Positions 41,305 through 50,031 of a DNA stretch of 64,000 nt are shown here, in pieces (positions within the stretch are counted from its first letter, which is position 1; the number at the start of each line of letters is the position of its first letter). This DNA comes from Rhizobium sp. CC-YZS058 (GTDB lineage: Bacteria > Pseudomonadota > Alphaproteobacteria > Rhizobiales > Rhizobiaceae): positions 1,266,001-1,330,000 of the forward strand of contig NZ_JAYESJ010000001.1 in NCBI RefSeq assembly GCF_034720595.1, given 5' to 3'. The notes below the pieces were generated by a model. The model was given only the letters and a program-made list of their open reading frames with translations. It ran no database searches and was not told the origin of the DNA. The position numbers were made by a program, and so were the translations under genes.

Positions 41305-43158
41305 TTGGATCGCGTGGACGGACAGGATCGGGTGGCGCAGGATCAGCGCCGCGGGCAGACGCTGCTGGACTACGGCATTCTCGATACGCCGCGCGAGCAG
41401 GATTTCGACGAGATCGCCGAAATGGCTGCCGATATCTGCGAGACGCCGATCGCGGTCGTCAACCTGATCGCGCAGGACCGGCAGTTCTTCAAGGCGGAGG
41501 TCGGCCTGGGGGCGCGCGAAGCGCCCCTGAACGGCGCCTTTTGCCGGCAGGCCGTTCTCGAAGAAGAGATGCTGATCGTCCCCGATGCGATGCAGGATCC
41601 GCGTTTTGCCTGCAGCCCCCTGGTCGCCGGTCCGCCGCATCTGCGCTTCTACGCAGGCGCGCGGCTGACCACGCCGCAAGGCGTGCCGATCGGCACCGTC
41701 TGCGTGCTCGACCATCGACCCCGGCAGCTCAACGACATGCAGAAGCGGGCCCTGAAGGGCCTGGCGCGCCAGGCAATGGCGCAGCTCGAGCTGCGCCGTC
41801 TTGCGCGGCTTGAACGTGCTGCGCGGCAGAGCGCGGAGAGCGGCGAGCGGCGCTATCGGGCCGTGTTCGACAGTGCGGTCGACTATGCGATCGTCGTCCT
41901 CGACCGCGAGGGCATCATCCGCGACTGGAACGAAGGAGCTGTTCGCATCCTCGGCTGGACGCCTGAGGAGGTGATCGGGCAGGACGTGTCGCTGTTCTTC
42001 ACGCCCGAGGACCGCGAGCATGCGATCCATACGAAAGAGATGGCAAGCGCCTACACGGTCGGCCGCGGCATGGACGAGCGCTGGCACCTGCGCAAATCCG
42101 GCGAGCTGTTCTGGGCCAATGGCGAGATGATGCCGCTGAAGGACGAGGACGGCGCACTCGTCGGCTATGTGAAGATCCTGCGCGACCGCACCGACCAACG
42201 TCTGGCCGAAGAACGGCTCAAAGCGAGCGAGAAGCGCTGGCGTGAACTCTTCGAGCAGATGGCCGAGGGCTTCTTCATCGGCGAACTGATCCGCGACGAG
42301 CGCGAGCTGCCGATCGACTATCGCTTCATCGAGATCAACCCAGCCTTCGCCACCCAATCCGGCATTCCCGCCTCGGCGGTCGGCACCACGATCCGCGCCT
42401 ATGTCAGCGACGTGCCGCAGCAGCTGCTCGACCATTGCGCGATTGCGGTGGACACGGGCGAGCCGCAGTCCTTCGAGATCCATATTTCCCAGCTCGGCCG
42501 CTGGTTCGATGTGCGCTGCGCGCGTGAAAGCGAGGGCCGCTTCCTCTGCCTGTTCTTCGACATCACCGCTCGCAAGACGGCCGAGCAGGAGCGGGAGCTG
42601 CTGACGGCCGAGCTTGCGCACCGCGTCAAGAACACCTTCTCCGTCGTCCAGGCGATCGTGGCGCAGACGCTGCGCAAGGCTGAGCCGAGCCTGAGCGAAA
42701 CGCTGCAGAGCCGCCTGGCGGCACTGAGCCAGGCGCATGGCGTTCTGCTGCAGAGCAATTGGGAAACCTCGACGGTCGAGAAACTCACGCTTGGCGTCCT
42801 CAGCCTCCAGGCGGAGCCGGGCCGTTTCGTGCTTGCGGGTCCGCATGTCACGGTCGGCGCCAAGACCGCGCTGTCGCTTTCGCTCCTGCTGCACGAGCTC
42901 GCCACCAATGCGCTCAAATATGGCGCTCTTTCGGTAGAGGGCGGGCGGGTGGAGATCGCCTGGACGCTTGAAGACGACGTCTTCCGCCTGGTCTGGCGCG
43001 AGGAGGGCGGTCCGCCGGCGACCCGGCCCGAGCGACGCGGCTTCGGCTCGCGCCTGATCGAAATGGGCATCAACGGCGCCCGCAGCACAGCGCTCGACTA
43101 CGGCCATACCGGCCTCACCGCGACATTCACCGCGCCACGGCAGGTTGTGGCGAGCTAG
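41305..43158 (+). CDS. GAF-PAS-PAS sensor kinase of the HWE family
   Basis: A soluble histidine kinase of up to 617 aa. A GAF domain covers about 15-170 (LDYGILDTPREQDFDEIAEMAADICETPIAVVNLI). PAS domains lie at about 185-300 (RYRAVFDSAVDYAIVVLDREG) and 310-430. The catalytic part has the phospho-acceptor stretch ELAHRVKNTFSVVQAIVAQT with the HRVKN form of HWE/HisKA_2 kinases and the ATP-site LLLHELATNALKYGAL. It has no transmembrane segment, so it senses a cytoplasmic cue. HWE kinases often feed PhyR and the general stress response in this class. The start is TTG 41305 or GTG 41332; the latter has AGGA upstream. Confidence 0.88.
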   Translation: MDRVDGQDRVAQDQRRGQTLLDYGILDTPREQDFDEIAEMAADICETPIAVVNLIAQDRQFFKAEVGLGAREAPLNGAFCRQAVLEEEMLIVPDAMQDPRFACSPLVAGPPHLRFYAGARLTTPQGVPIGTVCVLDHRPRQLNDMQKRALKGLARQAMAQLELRRLARLERAARQSAESGERRYRAVFDSAVDYAIVVLDREGIIRDWNEGAVRILGWTPEEVIGQDVSLFFTPEDREHAIHTKEMASAYTVGRGMDERWHLRKSGELFWANGEMMPLKDEDGALVGYVKILRDRTDQRLAEERLKASEKRWRELFEQMAEGFFIGELIRDERELPIDYRFIEINPAFATQSGIPASAVGTTIRAYVSDVPQQLLDHCAIAVDTGEPQSFEIHISQLGRWFDVRCARESEGRFLCLFFDITARKTAEQERELLTAELAHRVKNTFSVVQAIVAQTLRKAEPSLSETLQSRLAALSQAHGVLLQSNWETSTVEKLTLGVLSLQAEPGRFVLAGPHVTVGAKTALSLSLLLHELATNALKYGALSVEGGRVEIAWTLEDDVFRLVWREEGGPPATRPERRGFGSRLIEMGINGARSTALDYGHTGLTATFTAPRQVVAS

Positions 43159-43178
43159 CTCATTCTGCGGTCAGGCAG

Positions 43179-44720
43179 TCAGATTTCCTCGATCCGGCGT
43201 TCCTCCAGCGGCAGGATGGCGAGTTCGCGCCAGTCGATTTCTTCGAGCAGCAGATTGTATTCGTCGACGGTCACGCGGTTTTCGATGCGCAGCTGTTCGA
43301 GCCTGTCGCGCTGGGCGCCGATGGCTGTCAGGGCCAAAGCCCGGTAGGCGCGCATGGCCCCCTTGTTGTCCGTATCCGACAGGGCCTGCTTTTCCATGAC
43401 GAATTTCGAGCGAATGAGCTCGGCTTCCGGGCCGGTCTCGTCCTTGATGACGACATAGCCGGCCCTTGCGATCTCCGTTCTCAGCGCTGCCAGCTCGCGT
43501 GGTCCATCATCGCGGCGGTCGAGGCCGAGGCGGACGATCAGGGGGGCGAGCGTCAGCCCTTGGAAGACCAGCGTGGCCAGCACCACGGCGAAGGCTGCCA
43601 GAAGCACCACGTCGCGCTGCGGAAAATCGGCGGGCAGCGCGAAGGCGGTCGCCAGCGTGACGAGACCGCGCATGCCGCACCAGCTGGACAGGATGGCCTG
43701 CTTGGTCGAGGGAATATCGGTTTCGCCGCGCCTGCGCATGACGATCGCATGGATGCGGTTGAAGCCGATGCAGACGACGAAGCGGGTGACGATGACGATG
43801 ACGACGGTCAGCGCCGCGAAGCGCACGGCATCGCCCAGATGGCCGTGCGGCATGGTGCCCAGGATGTCGCGCACCTGCATGCCCATCAGCAGGAAGGCCA
43901 TGACGTTGAGCACGAAGACCACCACGCTCCACACCGCATAGGACTGGACGCGCATGCGCGCCGAGGAACGGACATCCGGGCTGCGTGCGATCGTCATGGC
44001 GAAGGCGACGATGGCGAGCACGGCGGAAAGGTGGAGATGTTCCGCGACGATCCAGAGCAGGAAGCACTGGACGAACTGGAGAAGATTGCCGCCCAGCGTG
44101 CCGGCCACCGCCTTGCCGAGCCTGCGGAAGAGGAAGGCGGTGGCAATGCCGAGCAGGATGCCGCCCGGAGCAGCGATGACGAATTGCAGCCCGACGGTGG
44201 TGCCGATATTGCCGGTGGTCTGGACGGCCAGGGCCGCGGAGAAGATCAAAAGCGCGGCGGCATCGTTGAACAGGCTTTCGCCGCGCAGCACCGCATCGGT
44301 GTTGCGCGGGATCGACATGCCGGAAAGCACCGCCGTGGCCGCCGCCGCATCCGGCGGGGCAACGACGGCGCCAAGCACCAGGGCGGCCGCGAACGGCAGG
44401 CCCGCATAAGCCCAGCCGGCCACCGCGACGGTGAGCGCCGTCACGACCACGCCGCCGACCGCGAAGACGACGAGCGGGACCCAATAGCGTCGGGCCGTGC
44501 CGAGCGGGAAGTCGAAGGCGGCGTCGAGCAGGGCAGGGGCGATGAAGAGCGCCAGCGCGATCTCCGGATCCAGCGCGATATAGGGCACGCCCGGTACCAG
44601 CGCGACGGCCGTGCCCGCCATGGCGAGCATGGAGGGATAAGGCACGGAGAGCCGCCGCGCGACTTGCAACAGCAGGACCGCAACGAGGAGCAGGACGAGC
44701 AGGGTCTCGAAGAAGTTCAT
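43179..44720 (-). CDS. CPA1-family Na+/H+ antiporter
   Basis: A 513-aa inner-membrane cation/proton antiporter. About 12 TMs run through the first 400 residues; the ion-binding region is in LVLGAVVAPPDAAAATAVL and SLFNDAAALLIFSAAL, the NhaP/CPA1 arrangement of acidic residues. A hydrophilic C-terminal tail of about 110 residues (ALRTEIARAGYVVIKDETGPEAELIRSKFV onward) is probably a cytoplasmic regulatory domain. It converges on the HWE kinase gene with a 20-base gap. Confidence 0.9.
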   Translation of the reverse strand: MNFFETLLVLLLVAVLLLQVARRLSVPYPSMLAMAGTAVALVPGVPYIALDPEIALALFIAPALLDAAFDFPLGTARRYWVPLVVFAVGGVVVTALTVAVAGWAYAGLPFAAALVLGAVVAPPDAAAATAVLSGMSIPRNTDAVLRGESLFNDAAALLIFSAALAVQTTGNIGTTVGLQFVIAAPGGILLGIATAFLFRRLGKAVAGTLGGNLLQFVQCFLLWIVAEHLHLSAVLAIVAFAMTIARSPDVRSSARMRVQSYAVWSVVVFVLNVMAFLLMGMQVRDILGTMPHGHLGDAVRFAALTVVIVIVTRFVVCIGFNRIHAIVMRRRGETDIPSTKQAILSSWCGMRGLVTLATAFALPADFPQRDVVLLAAFAVVLATLVFQGLTLAPLIVRLGLDRRDDGPRELAALRTEIARAGYVVIKDETGPEAELIRSKFVMEKQALSDTDNKGAMRAYRALALTAIGAQRDRLEQLRIENRVTVDEYNLLLEEIDWRELAILPLEERRIEEI

Positions 44721-44801
44721 GGCATGCGCCTCGCGTCTGTCAGTTGCCTATTACCGAACAAAAACAGCGCGTCCGCAAGGGCAGCGCCGCGCGCGCAAGG
44801 A

Positions 44802-44832
44802 AAGACCGGCAGGCTTTCGCGCTGCCGGTCTT
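44802..44832 (-). terminator. Intrinsic terminator of the downstream membrane-protein gene
   Basis: Perfect 11-bp arms AAGACCGGCAG and CTGCCGGTCTT around a 9-base loop; read on the minus strand the right arm is followed by TTCC. It lies 33 bases after the stop of the gene at 44865-45749. Confidence 0.7.
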
Positions 44833-44864
44833 GATCGTGATGCTGGAAGCAGTGCTTTGCCGCC

Positions 44865-45749
44865 TCAGGCGACGCGGACGCGGGGCCGCTTGGTGCCGGC
44901 CATGCCGCCGAACCAGGCTGCCACGGCGCCGAGGGCGAGAGCGACGAAACCGGCAATCGCACCGGCCGAAACGGCGGCGGTTGCGGTCTGGGCAGCCTCG
45001 ACGGCCTTCTGCTTGGCGGCTTCCATATTGGCGCGGTAGGTCTGCTCATACTGGGCAACCTGCTGGCGAGCCTGGTCGACCGGGATGTTCTGGGCGCGGG
45101 CAACGGCCTCGGCGGCGCGGTTGCGGGCTTCCTCGGCCTGGGCCTCGTCGCCGGTCACGACAGCCTGGACGGCGGACACGGCGGCGCTCTGCAGGGCCTG
45201 CGGGTCATTGCCGGTTGCCGAACGGATCTGCTGCTCGATGCCGGCCATCGGGTTGGCGCTCTGTGCAATCGACGGGGCGGCTGCGGTGGCAGCGGTGGCT
45301 GCCGTGCTGCCGACGCCGCTGACGACACTGGTGATGCCGGAGAAGGCGCCGCCAACCAGCGTGCCGATCGAGGTGGTCAGGAGATAGAGAACGACGAGTG
45401 TGGTCACTGCCCAGGCGGTGACGCCATGATAGCCGCCGGTGGAGCGGCTCGGACGGCCGGACAGACGGCTGGCGATATAGCCGCCGATGAAGGAGGCGAT
45501 GATGCCCGACACGATGAACCAGACGCCGCCGGCGATCGAGAAGGTGCCCGCTGCCGGATTGTCCGACGTTGCCGGATCAAGGACGGCCGCGCCGATGCCG
45601 ACGCCGAGCAGGTTCAGGAGAAACTGGATGGCGAGCGCCAGCGCAACGCCGGCGAAGATCGCGCCCCACGACACTTTGTGGAAAGCCGACGTCGCCGAAG
45701 CGCTTTCATAGGTGTCGGTGCCGACGGGAGAATTGATGTGTGTTGTCAT
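44865..45749 (-). CDS. Multi-spanning membrane protein under a stress promoter
   Basis: A 294-aa protein with four to five hydrophobic segments (VSWGAIFAGVALALAIQFLL; GGVWFIVSGIIASFIGGYIA; AWAVTTLVVLYLLTTSIGTL; and a C-terminal AGAIAGFVALALGAVAAWFGG). An Ala/Gln-rich helical loop lies before the last TM. Similar rhizobial proteins are annotated as PhnA-like, but I see nothing that supports a phosphonate role. It is a single-gene unit with a perfect general-stress promoter 70 bases upstream and its own terminator. The function is unknown; an envelope stress role is a guess from regulation. Confidence 0.75.
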   Translation of the reverse strand: MTTHINSPVGTDTYESASATSAFHKVSWGAIFAGVALALAIQFLLNLLGVGIGAAVLDPATSDNPAAGTFSIAGGVWFIVSGIIASFIGGYIASRLSGRPSRSTGGYHGVTAWAVTTLVVLYLLTTSIGTLVGGAFSGITSVVSGVGSTAATAATAAAPSIAQSANPMAGIEQQIRSATGNDPQALQSAAVSAVQAVVTGDEAQAEEARNRAAEAVARAQNIPVDQARQQVAQYEQTYRANMEAAKQKAVEAAQTATAAVSAGAIAGFVALALGAVAAWFGGMAGTKRPRVRVA

Positions 45750-45818
45750 GGCGGGTCCTTACCGTTCGACCCACATGCCGGCCGTCGTTACGCCTGCCGT
45801 TCCACGTGAGCGCCCCTT

Positions 45819-45843
45819 AACGCGGCGCTGCCGCTTAAGTTCC
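45819..45843 (-). promoter_or_regulatory. EcfG/RpoE2-type general stress promoter (perfect)
   Basis: Minus strand GGAAC, 16-base spacer, CGTT, 70 bases before the ATG at 45749. All conserved bases match. Confidence 0.75.
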
Positions 45844-45949
45844 CGCTGTTTAAGATTCCTTGAGTCAATGTGCGGGTTCGGCCGCGCGCCGCCGACAGCA
45901 TCTCCCTGCGGCGGCGGCAGTGAGACGCGGTGGGCGGCAAGGCTGAACC

Positions 45950-47005
45950 TCACGCGGCCCGCAACGGCGGAGGCGTCTGGCGCTGCCAGCCGAGTGCCGG
46001 TGCGACATGGGTGAGCACGCTCTCGATGACATGGGCATTGTAGGCGACCCCGAGCTGGTTCGGCACGGTCAGGAGCAGCGTATCGGCCTCGGCGATCGCC
46101 TCGTCCTTCAACAGTTCGGCCACCAGACGATCGGGCTCTGCGGCATAGCTGCGGCCGAAGATCGCCCGCGTCGTGGCGTCGAGATAGCCGATCGTGTCGC
46201 TTCCCTCGCCCTGCCGGCCGAAATAGGCGATATCGCGGTCGGTGGTCAGCGGGAAGATGCTGCGGCTGACGGAGACGCGCGGCGTGCGGCTATGCCCGGC
46301 CGCCGTTCAGGCGTCGCGATACAGGCGGATCTGCTCGGCCTGCTGCTCGGCGAAGGGCTTGCCGCTCTCATCGGTCTTCAGGGTCGAGCTCTGCAGGTTC
46401 ATGCCGAGCCTGGCCGCCCAGACCGCAGTGGCGTTCGAGCTGGCGCCCCACCAGATCCGATCCCGCAGACCGGGGGAATGCGGCTCCAGGCGCAGGAGGC
46501 CGGGCGGATTGGGAAACATCGGCCGCGGATTGGGCGCAGCAAAGCCCTCGCCGCGCAGCACGTCGAAGAACACCTCCGCATGGCGGCGCGCCATGTCCGC
46601 CTCGTCCTCGCCATCCGCCGGCGCATAGCCGAAATGGCGCCAGCCGTCGATGATCTGCTCGGGCGACCCGCGGCTGATGCCGAGCTGCAGCCGGCCACCG
46701 GAAATGAGGTCGGCGGCCCCTGCATCTTCCGCCATGTAGAGCGGGTTCTCGTAGCGCATGTCGATAACGGCCGTGCCGATCTCGATCCGGTTCGTCTTCG
46801 CAGCCACCGCGGAAAGCAGCGGGAAGGGCGAAGCGAGCTGGCGGGCGAAATGATGGACGCGGAAATAGGCGCCATCCGCGCCGAGCTCTTCTGCCGCCAC
46901 CGCCAGATCGATCGATTGCAGCAGCGCATCGCCCGCCGAGCGGGTCTGCGATTGCGGCGAGGGCGCCCAGTGGCCGAAGGACAGGAAGCCGATTGTCTTG
47001 GTCAT
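45950..47005 (-). pseudogene. Luciferase-like (LLM) flavin-dependent oxidoreductase, in-frame stop at codon 233
   Basis: The frame from ATG 47005 codes for a typical LLM-class FMN-dependent monooxygenase: TIGFLSFGHWAP at the start, then VHHFARQLASPFPLLSAVAAKTNRIEIGT and LISGGRLQLGISRGSPEQII. At 46307-46309 an in-frame TGA interrupts it right after LYRDA. The same frame then runs on for 118 codons with clear family sequence (SVSRSIFPLTTDRDIAYFG, then LLLTVPNQLGVAYNAHVIE) to a stop at 45950. Total length would be 351 aa, normal for the family. One C-to-T change on the plus strand at 46307 would turn Trp TGG into TGA. The 232-aa front part alone lacks the end of the TIM barrel. Confidence 0.85.
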
Positions 47006-47253
47006 GATGATCCCCTTTGCCGGTTGTCGCTATGGCGCAGTCTCGCACGGATCGAGGGCTGCCGACAGCGCCACGCCTTGAACGCACTGTTCGCCAAACG
47101 AAGCATTGGCCCATCATCAGAACGGCTGGAGCGCACGGCCTCGGACGCCGGAAGGCGGTGAGGACATGGCTGCGAAAAAGTCCGCAGGGAGCGGCGATGT
47201 CGCCGGCCGGGATTTTGGCCGAGAGGTGATCGCGCAGGATGCTGCCGACCGGG
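47006..47253. other. Intergenic region, no feature identified
   Basis: About 250 bases between the LLM gene start and the stop of the metallo-hydrolase gene, both on the minus strand. It includes the ribosome site AAGGGGATC before the LLM start. No stress-promoter match, strong hairpin or credible small gene was seen. Confidence 0.4.
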
Positions 47254-48138
47254 CTATCGATAGGCGTCGCTGTCGCTCTTGCCCGGCATGGCCGGCTTGC
47301 GATCGTAATGCCCGCCTTCCGGCACGGCGATCGCGCGGAAATCCCGGGCGAGGAGGGCGAGTTTTTCGCGCATTTCCGCTCCTTGGACCGGCTGGCCATG
47401 GCCGGTCACGATGAGCTCGGGCTTGAGGTCCGAGAGACGCTTGACCGACGCTTCCGCGTCCATCCAGTCCGGGGTGAGGTAGCGGGGCGGACCGTGCATT
47501 TCCAAACGTTGGGTCATGACCGCATAGGCAGATTCCTGGCCGGTGGTGACGATGGCGTCGCCCGCGATCAGTGTCCGGTCGCTCTCGCGCCAGAGCGAGA
47601 CATGGCCTGGCGTATGGCCGGGCGTATGGACCCACTGCCAGCCCGGCATGCCGGGAACGGAGAGATCGGCCGGAAGCCGGTGCAGCCGCGCGCCGACATC
47701 GACCGGCGAGCGCGGATAGAGCGGCGAGAGCAGCGCCATGGCGCCGCCGCCGACCAGCGGATCGGCCGGCGGATAGGAAGCCTGGCCGTTGAGATAGGGA
47801 TGTTCGAGCGGATGAGCATAGACCGGGACGTCCCAGCCGCGCGCCAGGCTCTCCACCGATCCGGCATGGTCGAAATGGGCATGGGTCATGATGATCGCCT
47901 CCGGCCGGGCATCACGCCCGAAGCGCCGCTCCACGCAATCGCGGATCGTATCGGCCGAGGTGGGCAGGCCGGTGTCGATCAGCACGAACCGGCCACCCTC
48001 CGCCGGATTGCCGTAGAAGAGGACGTTGACGATCGAGAGCGTGCGCAGGGCAAGATCCGGCAGAACGCCATGGGTGCCGTCGCCGGGGTCGGTCAGGGGC
48101 GCGCGGGCCTCCTCGCTGAGGCCAAGCTGCGTGGTCAT
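47254..48138 (-). CDS. Metallo-beta-lactamase-fold hydrolase
   Basis: A 294-aa hydrolase with the HxHxDH zinc motif in MTHAHFDHAGS, the third His region in VHTPGHTPGHVSLW, the bridging Asp in LIAGDAIVTT, and the last His in ELIVTGHGQPV. The domain is close to glyoxalase II/AHL-lactonase-like members, but substrates of such proteins cannot be read from sequence. It has no signal peptide. ATG 48138 follows AAGGAGACGGCG, a good ribosome site. A stress-type promoter lies 43 bases upstream. Confidence 0.87.
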   Translation of the reverse strand: MTTQLGLSEEARAPLTDPGDGTHGVLPDLALRTLSIVNVLFYGNPAEGGRFVLIDTGLPTSADTIRDCVERRFGRDARPEAIIMTHAHFDHAGSVESLARGWDVPVYAHPLEHPYLNGQASYPPADPLVGGGAMALLSPLYPRSPVDVGARLHRLPADLSVPGMPGWQWVHTPGHTPGHVSLWRESDRTLIAGDAIVTTGQESAYAVMTQRLEMHGPPRYLTPDWMDAEASVKRLSDLKPELIVTGHGQPVQGAEMREKLALLARDFRAIAVPEGGHYDRKPAMPGKSDSDAYR

Positions 48139-48180
48139 CGCCGTCTCCTTCGTTGCATGGGGCCGAGAGGGGATGAGGCG

Positions 48181-48205
48181 AACCGGCCGAGAGGGCGATG
48201 GTTCC
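48181..48205 (-). promoter_or_regulatory. EcfG/RpoE2-type stress promoter of the metallo-hydrolase
   Basis: Minus strand GGAAC, 16-base spacer, GGTT, 43 bases before ATG 48138, in the gap shared with the divergent catalase gene. Confidence 0.6.
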
Positions 48206-48252
48206 AGACGTGCAGGGACGCAGCTGAAACGGAGAAAAGTTGAGCGGCGGCG

Positions 48253-48277
48253 GAAACTTCGCTCGGCATCGCCTGTT
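48253..48277 (+). promoter_or_regulatory. Weak stress-promoter-like site before Mn catalase
   Basis: GAAAC, 16-base spacer, TGTT on the plus strand, 30 bases before ATG 48307. Four of five and three of four bases fit the general-stress consensus, so this is only suggestive. Confidence 0.35.
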
Positions 48278-48306
48278 CGGCGGGCTCCCAACCAAAGGAG
48301 AGTTCT

Positions 48307-49137
48307 ATGTTCTACACCGACGGCAAGCTTCAGTTTCCGGTCCGCGTGGAGACGCCCGATCCCCTCTTTGCGCGTGCCCTGCAGCAGGCGATCGGCGGCG
48401 TGGAAGGCGAGATTCGCGTGGCCATGCAGTATTTCTTCCAGGCCTGCGGCGCGCGCGGCAACCCGAAATTCCGGGACATGCTGCTGAACACGGCGACCGA
48501 GGAGTTCGGCCATATCGAGATGCTGGCAACAGCCGTGGCACTCAACCTCGAAGGAGCGCCTTTGAGCGTCAAGGAAGACATCAGCGCCGATTCCGTCGGC
48601 GGTTCGGTGCTGAACGGGATCAACATGAAGAACCTGCTCTCGAGCGGGCTTTCGGCCATGCCGGTCGATTCCGACGGCGTGCCCTTCGACATGTCGCATA
48701 TCTATGCGAGCGGCAATATCGCGGCCGACATGACGGCCAATATCGCAGCCGAATCGACCGGCCGCGTGCTGGCCGTGCGGCTCTACAACATGACCAACGA
48801 CCCGGGTATGAAGGAGATGCTCTCCTTCCTGATCGCGCGCGATACCATGCACCAGAACCAGTGGATGGCCGCGCTCGAGGAGCTGGGCGGCGCCACCGGG
48901 GCCTTCCCGATCCCCAACAGCTTCCCGCAGGATCAGGAACAGCAGGAGTTCAGCTATGCCTGGCTCGGCTTCATGGCCGATGGCAGCGTGCCGGCTCCGG
49001 GGCGCTGGTCGGACGGCAAGTCGATCGACGGCAAGGGCAATTTCCAGCCGCAGCAGGCGACGCCGCTTGGCCAGAAGCCGGTGCTGGGCCCGGCCAAGCC
49101 AATGAGCGGCGCGCAGAAAGAACAGATCAACCCGTAA
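48307..49137 (+). CDS. Manganese catalase family protein
   Basis: A 276-aa ferritin-like di-manganese protein that dismutates hydrogen peroxide. Metal ligands are visible: Glu in GVEGEIRVAMQYFFQ, the EExxH motif in ATEEFGHIEML, Glu in NIAAESTGRVLAVRLYN, and His in ARDTMHQNQWMAALEEL. The C-terminal 60 residues (FSYAWLGFMADGS onward, Pro/Gln/Gly rich) form the tail that in known members wraps neighbouring subunits. AAAGGAG precedes the ATG. The DUF2243 gene follows after 94 bases that include a hairpin. Confidence 0.92.
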   Translation: MFYTDGKLQFPVRVETPDPLFARALQQAIGGVEGEIRVAMQYFFQACGARGNPKFRDMLLNTATEEFGHIEMLATAVALNLEGAPLSVKEDISADSVGGSVLNGINMKNLLSSGLSAMPVDSDGVPFDMSHIYASGNIAADMTANIAAESTGRVLAVRLYNMTNDPGMKEMLSFLIARDTMHQNQWMAALEELGGATGAFPIPNSFPQDQEQQEFSYAWLGFMADGSVPAPGRWSDGKSIDGKGNFQPQQATPLGQKPVLGPAKPMSGAQKEQINP

Positions 49138-49146
49138 TGAAGGCTG

Positions 49147-49172
49147 GCCGGCGCCTCTCGGGGCGCCGGCCG
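49147..49172 (+). terminator. Hairpin between catalase and DUF2243 genes
   Basis: Perfect 10-bp arms GGCCGGCGCC and GGCGCCGGCC with a 6-base loop, 10 bases after the catalase stop. There is no T-run; it could attenuate rather than stop transcription into the next gene. Confidence 0.5.
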
Positions 49173-49231
49173 CTTCACGACCTCGACGATCCAGCCGTCG
49201 CTCTAAATGACCGACGGGAGCGGAGCTGGGC

Positions 49232-49987
49232 ATGACCACGCGCCACCATCCCCTGATTGCGGCATCTCTGCTGAGCTTTGCGCTGGGGGGCTTCTTCGAT
49301 GGGGTGCTTCTGCACCAGATCCTGCAATGGCATCATCTGCTCTCCGGGATCGAGGCGATCTCCTCGCAGCTCGAACTGCAGATCCTGGCGGATGGGCTGT
49401 TTCATGCCGCCATGTATGGCGTTCTCCTGATCGGTCTTGTGCTTCTCTACCGCAGCCGCCGGGTTCGGCTCGGTGCGTCGCAGATGTTCGGCGCTGCAGC
49501 CCTTGGGTTCGGTGTCTGGCATGGGCTCGATGCGCTGCTGTCCCACTGGCTGCTCGGTCTACATCGGATCCGGATGGACACGGTTTCGCCGCTCGCCTGG
49601 GATCTTGGTTGGCTGCTGGTCTTCGGCGTCCTGCCGGCCGCGCTCGGTGTCCTCAGTCTGCGGCGCAGACCGGACGGGCGTGGGCCGCTCCCGGCCATGC
49701 TGCTGCTGGCCTTCGCCACGCCTCTGATCGGGGCCGCAGGGCTATGGCCGGCGCCGGCGGATGCCGCGCAAGCCGTTCTGTTTCGGGCCGGTCTCGATGA
49801 AGGGGGAAAGATGGCTGCGGTAGAGGCGGCAGGGGGAGCGGTTTTGTCGGTCAGTGCCGATGGGCGGCTCTGGCAGGTCCGGTTCGACGATCGCTTGCGG
49901 CCGCTCCAGCTCTACCTGCGCGGTGCCTTGCTGGTGGGTGGCGCGCCGGGCGGCGGTTGTCTCGATGCAACCCTCGTCAAGGGCTGA
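49232..49987 (+). CDS. DUF2243 membrane protein with extra C-terminal domain
   Basis: A 251-aa inner-membrane protein. The first about 170 residues are DUF2243: SLLSFALGGFFDGVLLHQILQWHHLLS, LQILADGLFHAAMYGVLLIGLVLLY, and FGVWHGLDALLSHWLLGLHRIR, with conserved His residues in or near the TMs that could bind a metal or haem. After the last TM about 65 residues follow (VEAAGGAVLSVSADGRLWQVRFDDRLRPLQLYLRGALLVGGAPGGG), which the short DUF2243 proteins lack and which should face the periplasm. The function is unknown. Confidence 0.82.
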   Translation: MTTRHHPLIAASLLSFALGGFFDGVLLHQILQWHHLLSGIEAISSQLELQILADGLFHAAMYGVLLIGLVLLYRSRRVRLGASQMFGAAALGFGVWHGLDALLSHWLLGLHRIRMDTVSPLAWDLGWLLVFGVLPAALGVLSLRRRPDGRGPLPAMLLLAFATPLIGAAGLWPAPADAAQAVLFRAGLDEGGKMAAVEAAGGAVLSVSADGRLWQVRFDDRLRPLQLYLRGALLVGGAPGGGCLDATLVKG

Positions 49988-49990
49988 ACC

Positions 49991-50017
49991 GGGCTGCCGG
50001 GACCCCGACAGCCCTGT
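49991..50017. terminator. Hairpin between convergent genes
   Basis: GGGCTG and CAGCCC arms with a further inner pairing in the loop, between the DUF2243 gene and the convergent small gene. Weak T content follows. Confidence 0.45.
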
Positions 50018-50031
50018 CTCGTTGAACGCGA

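Noticed and set aside
39757..43107. A 1116-codon open frame on the minus strand opposite the holin, DUF3618 and kinase genes
   Set aside because: Same antisense artefact; it crosses several genes and their intergenic gaps and has no recognisable domain.
46307..46309. Selenocysteine or programmed readthrough at the TGA in the LLM oxidoreductase gene
   Set aside because: Family members have Trp-like context here, no hairpin typical of selenocysteine insertion was noted just after it, and a single-base nonsense change is simpler.
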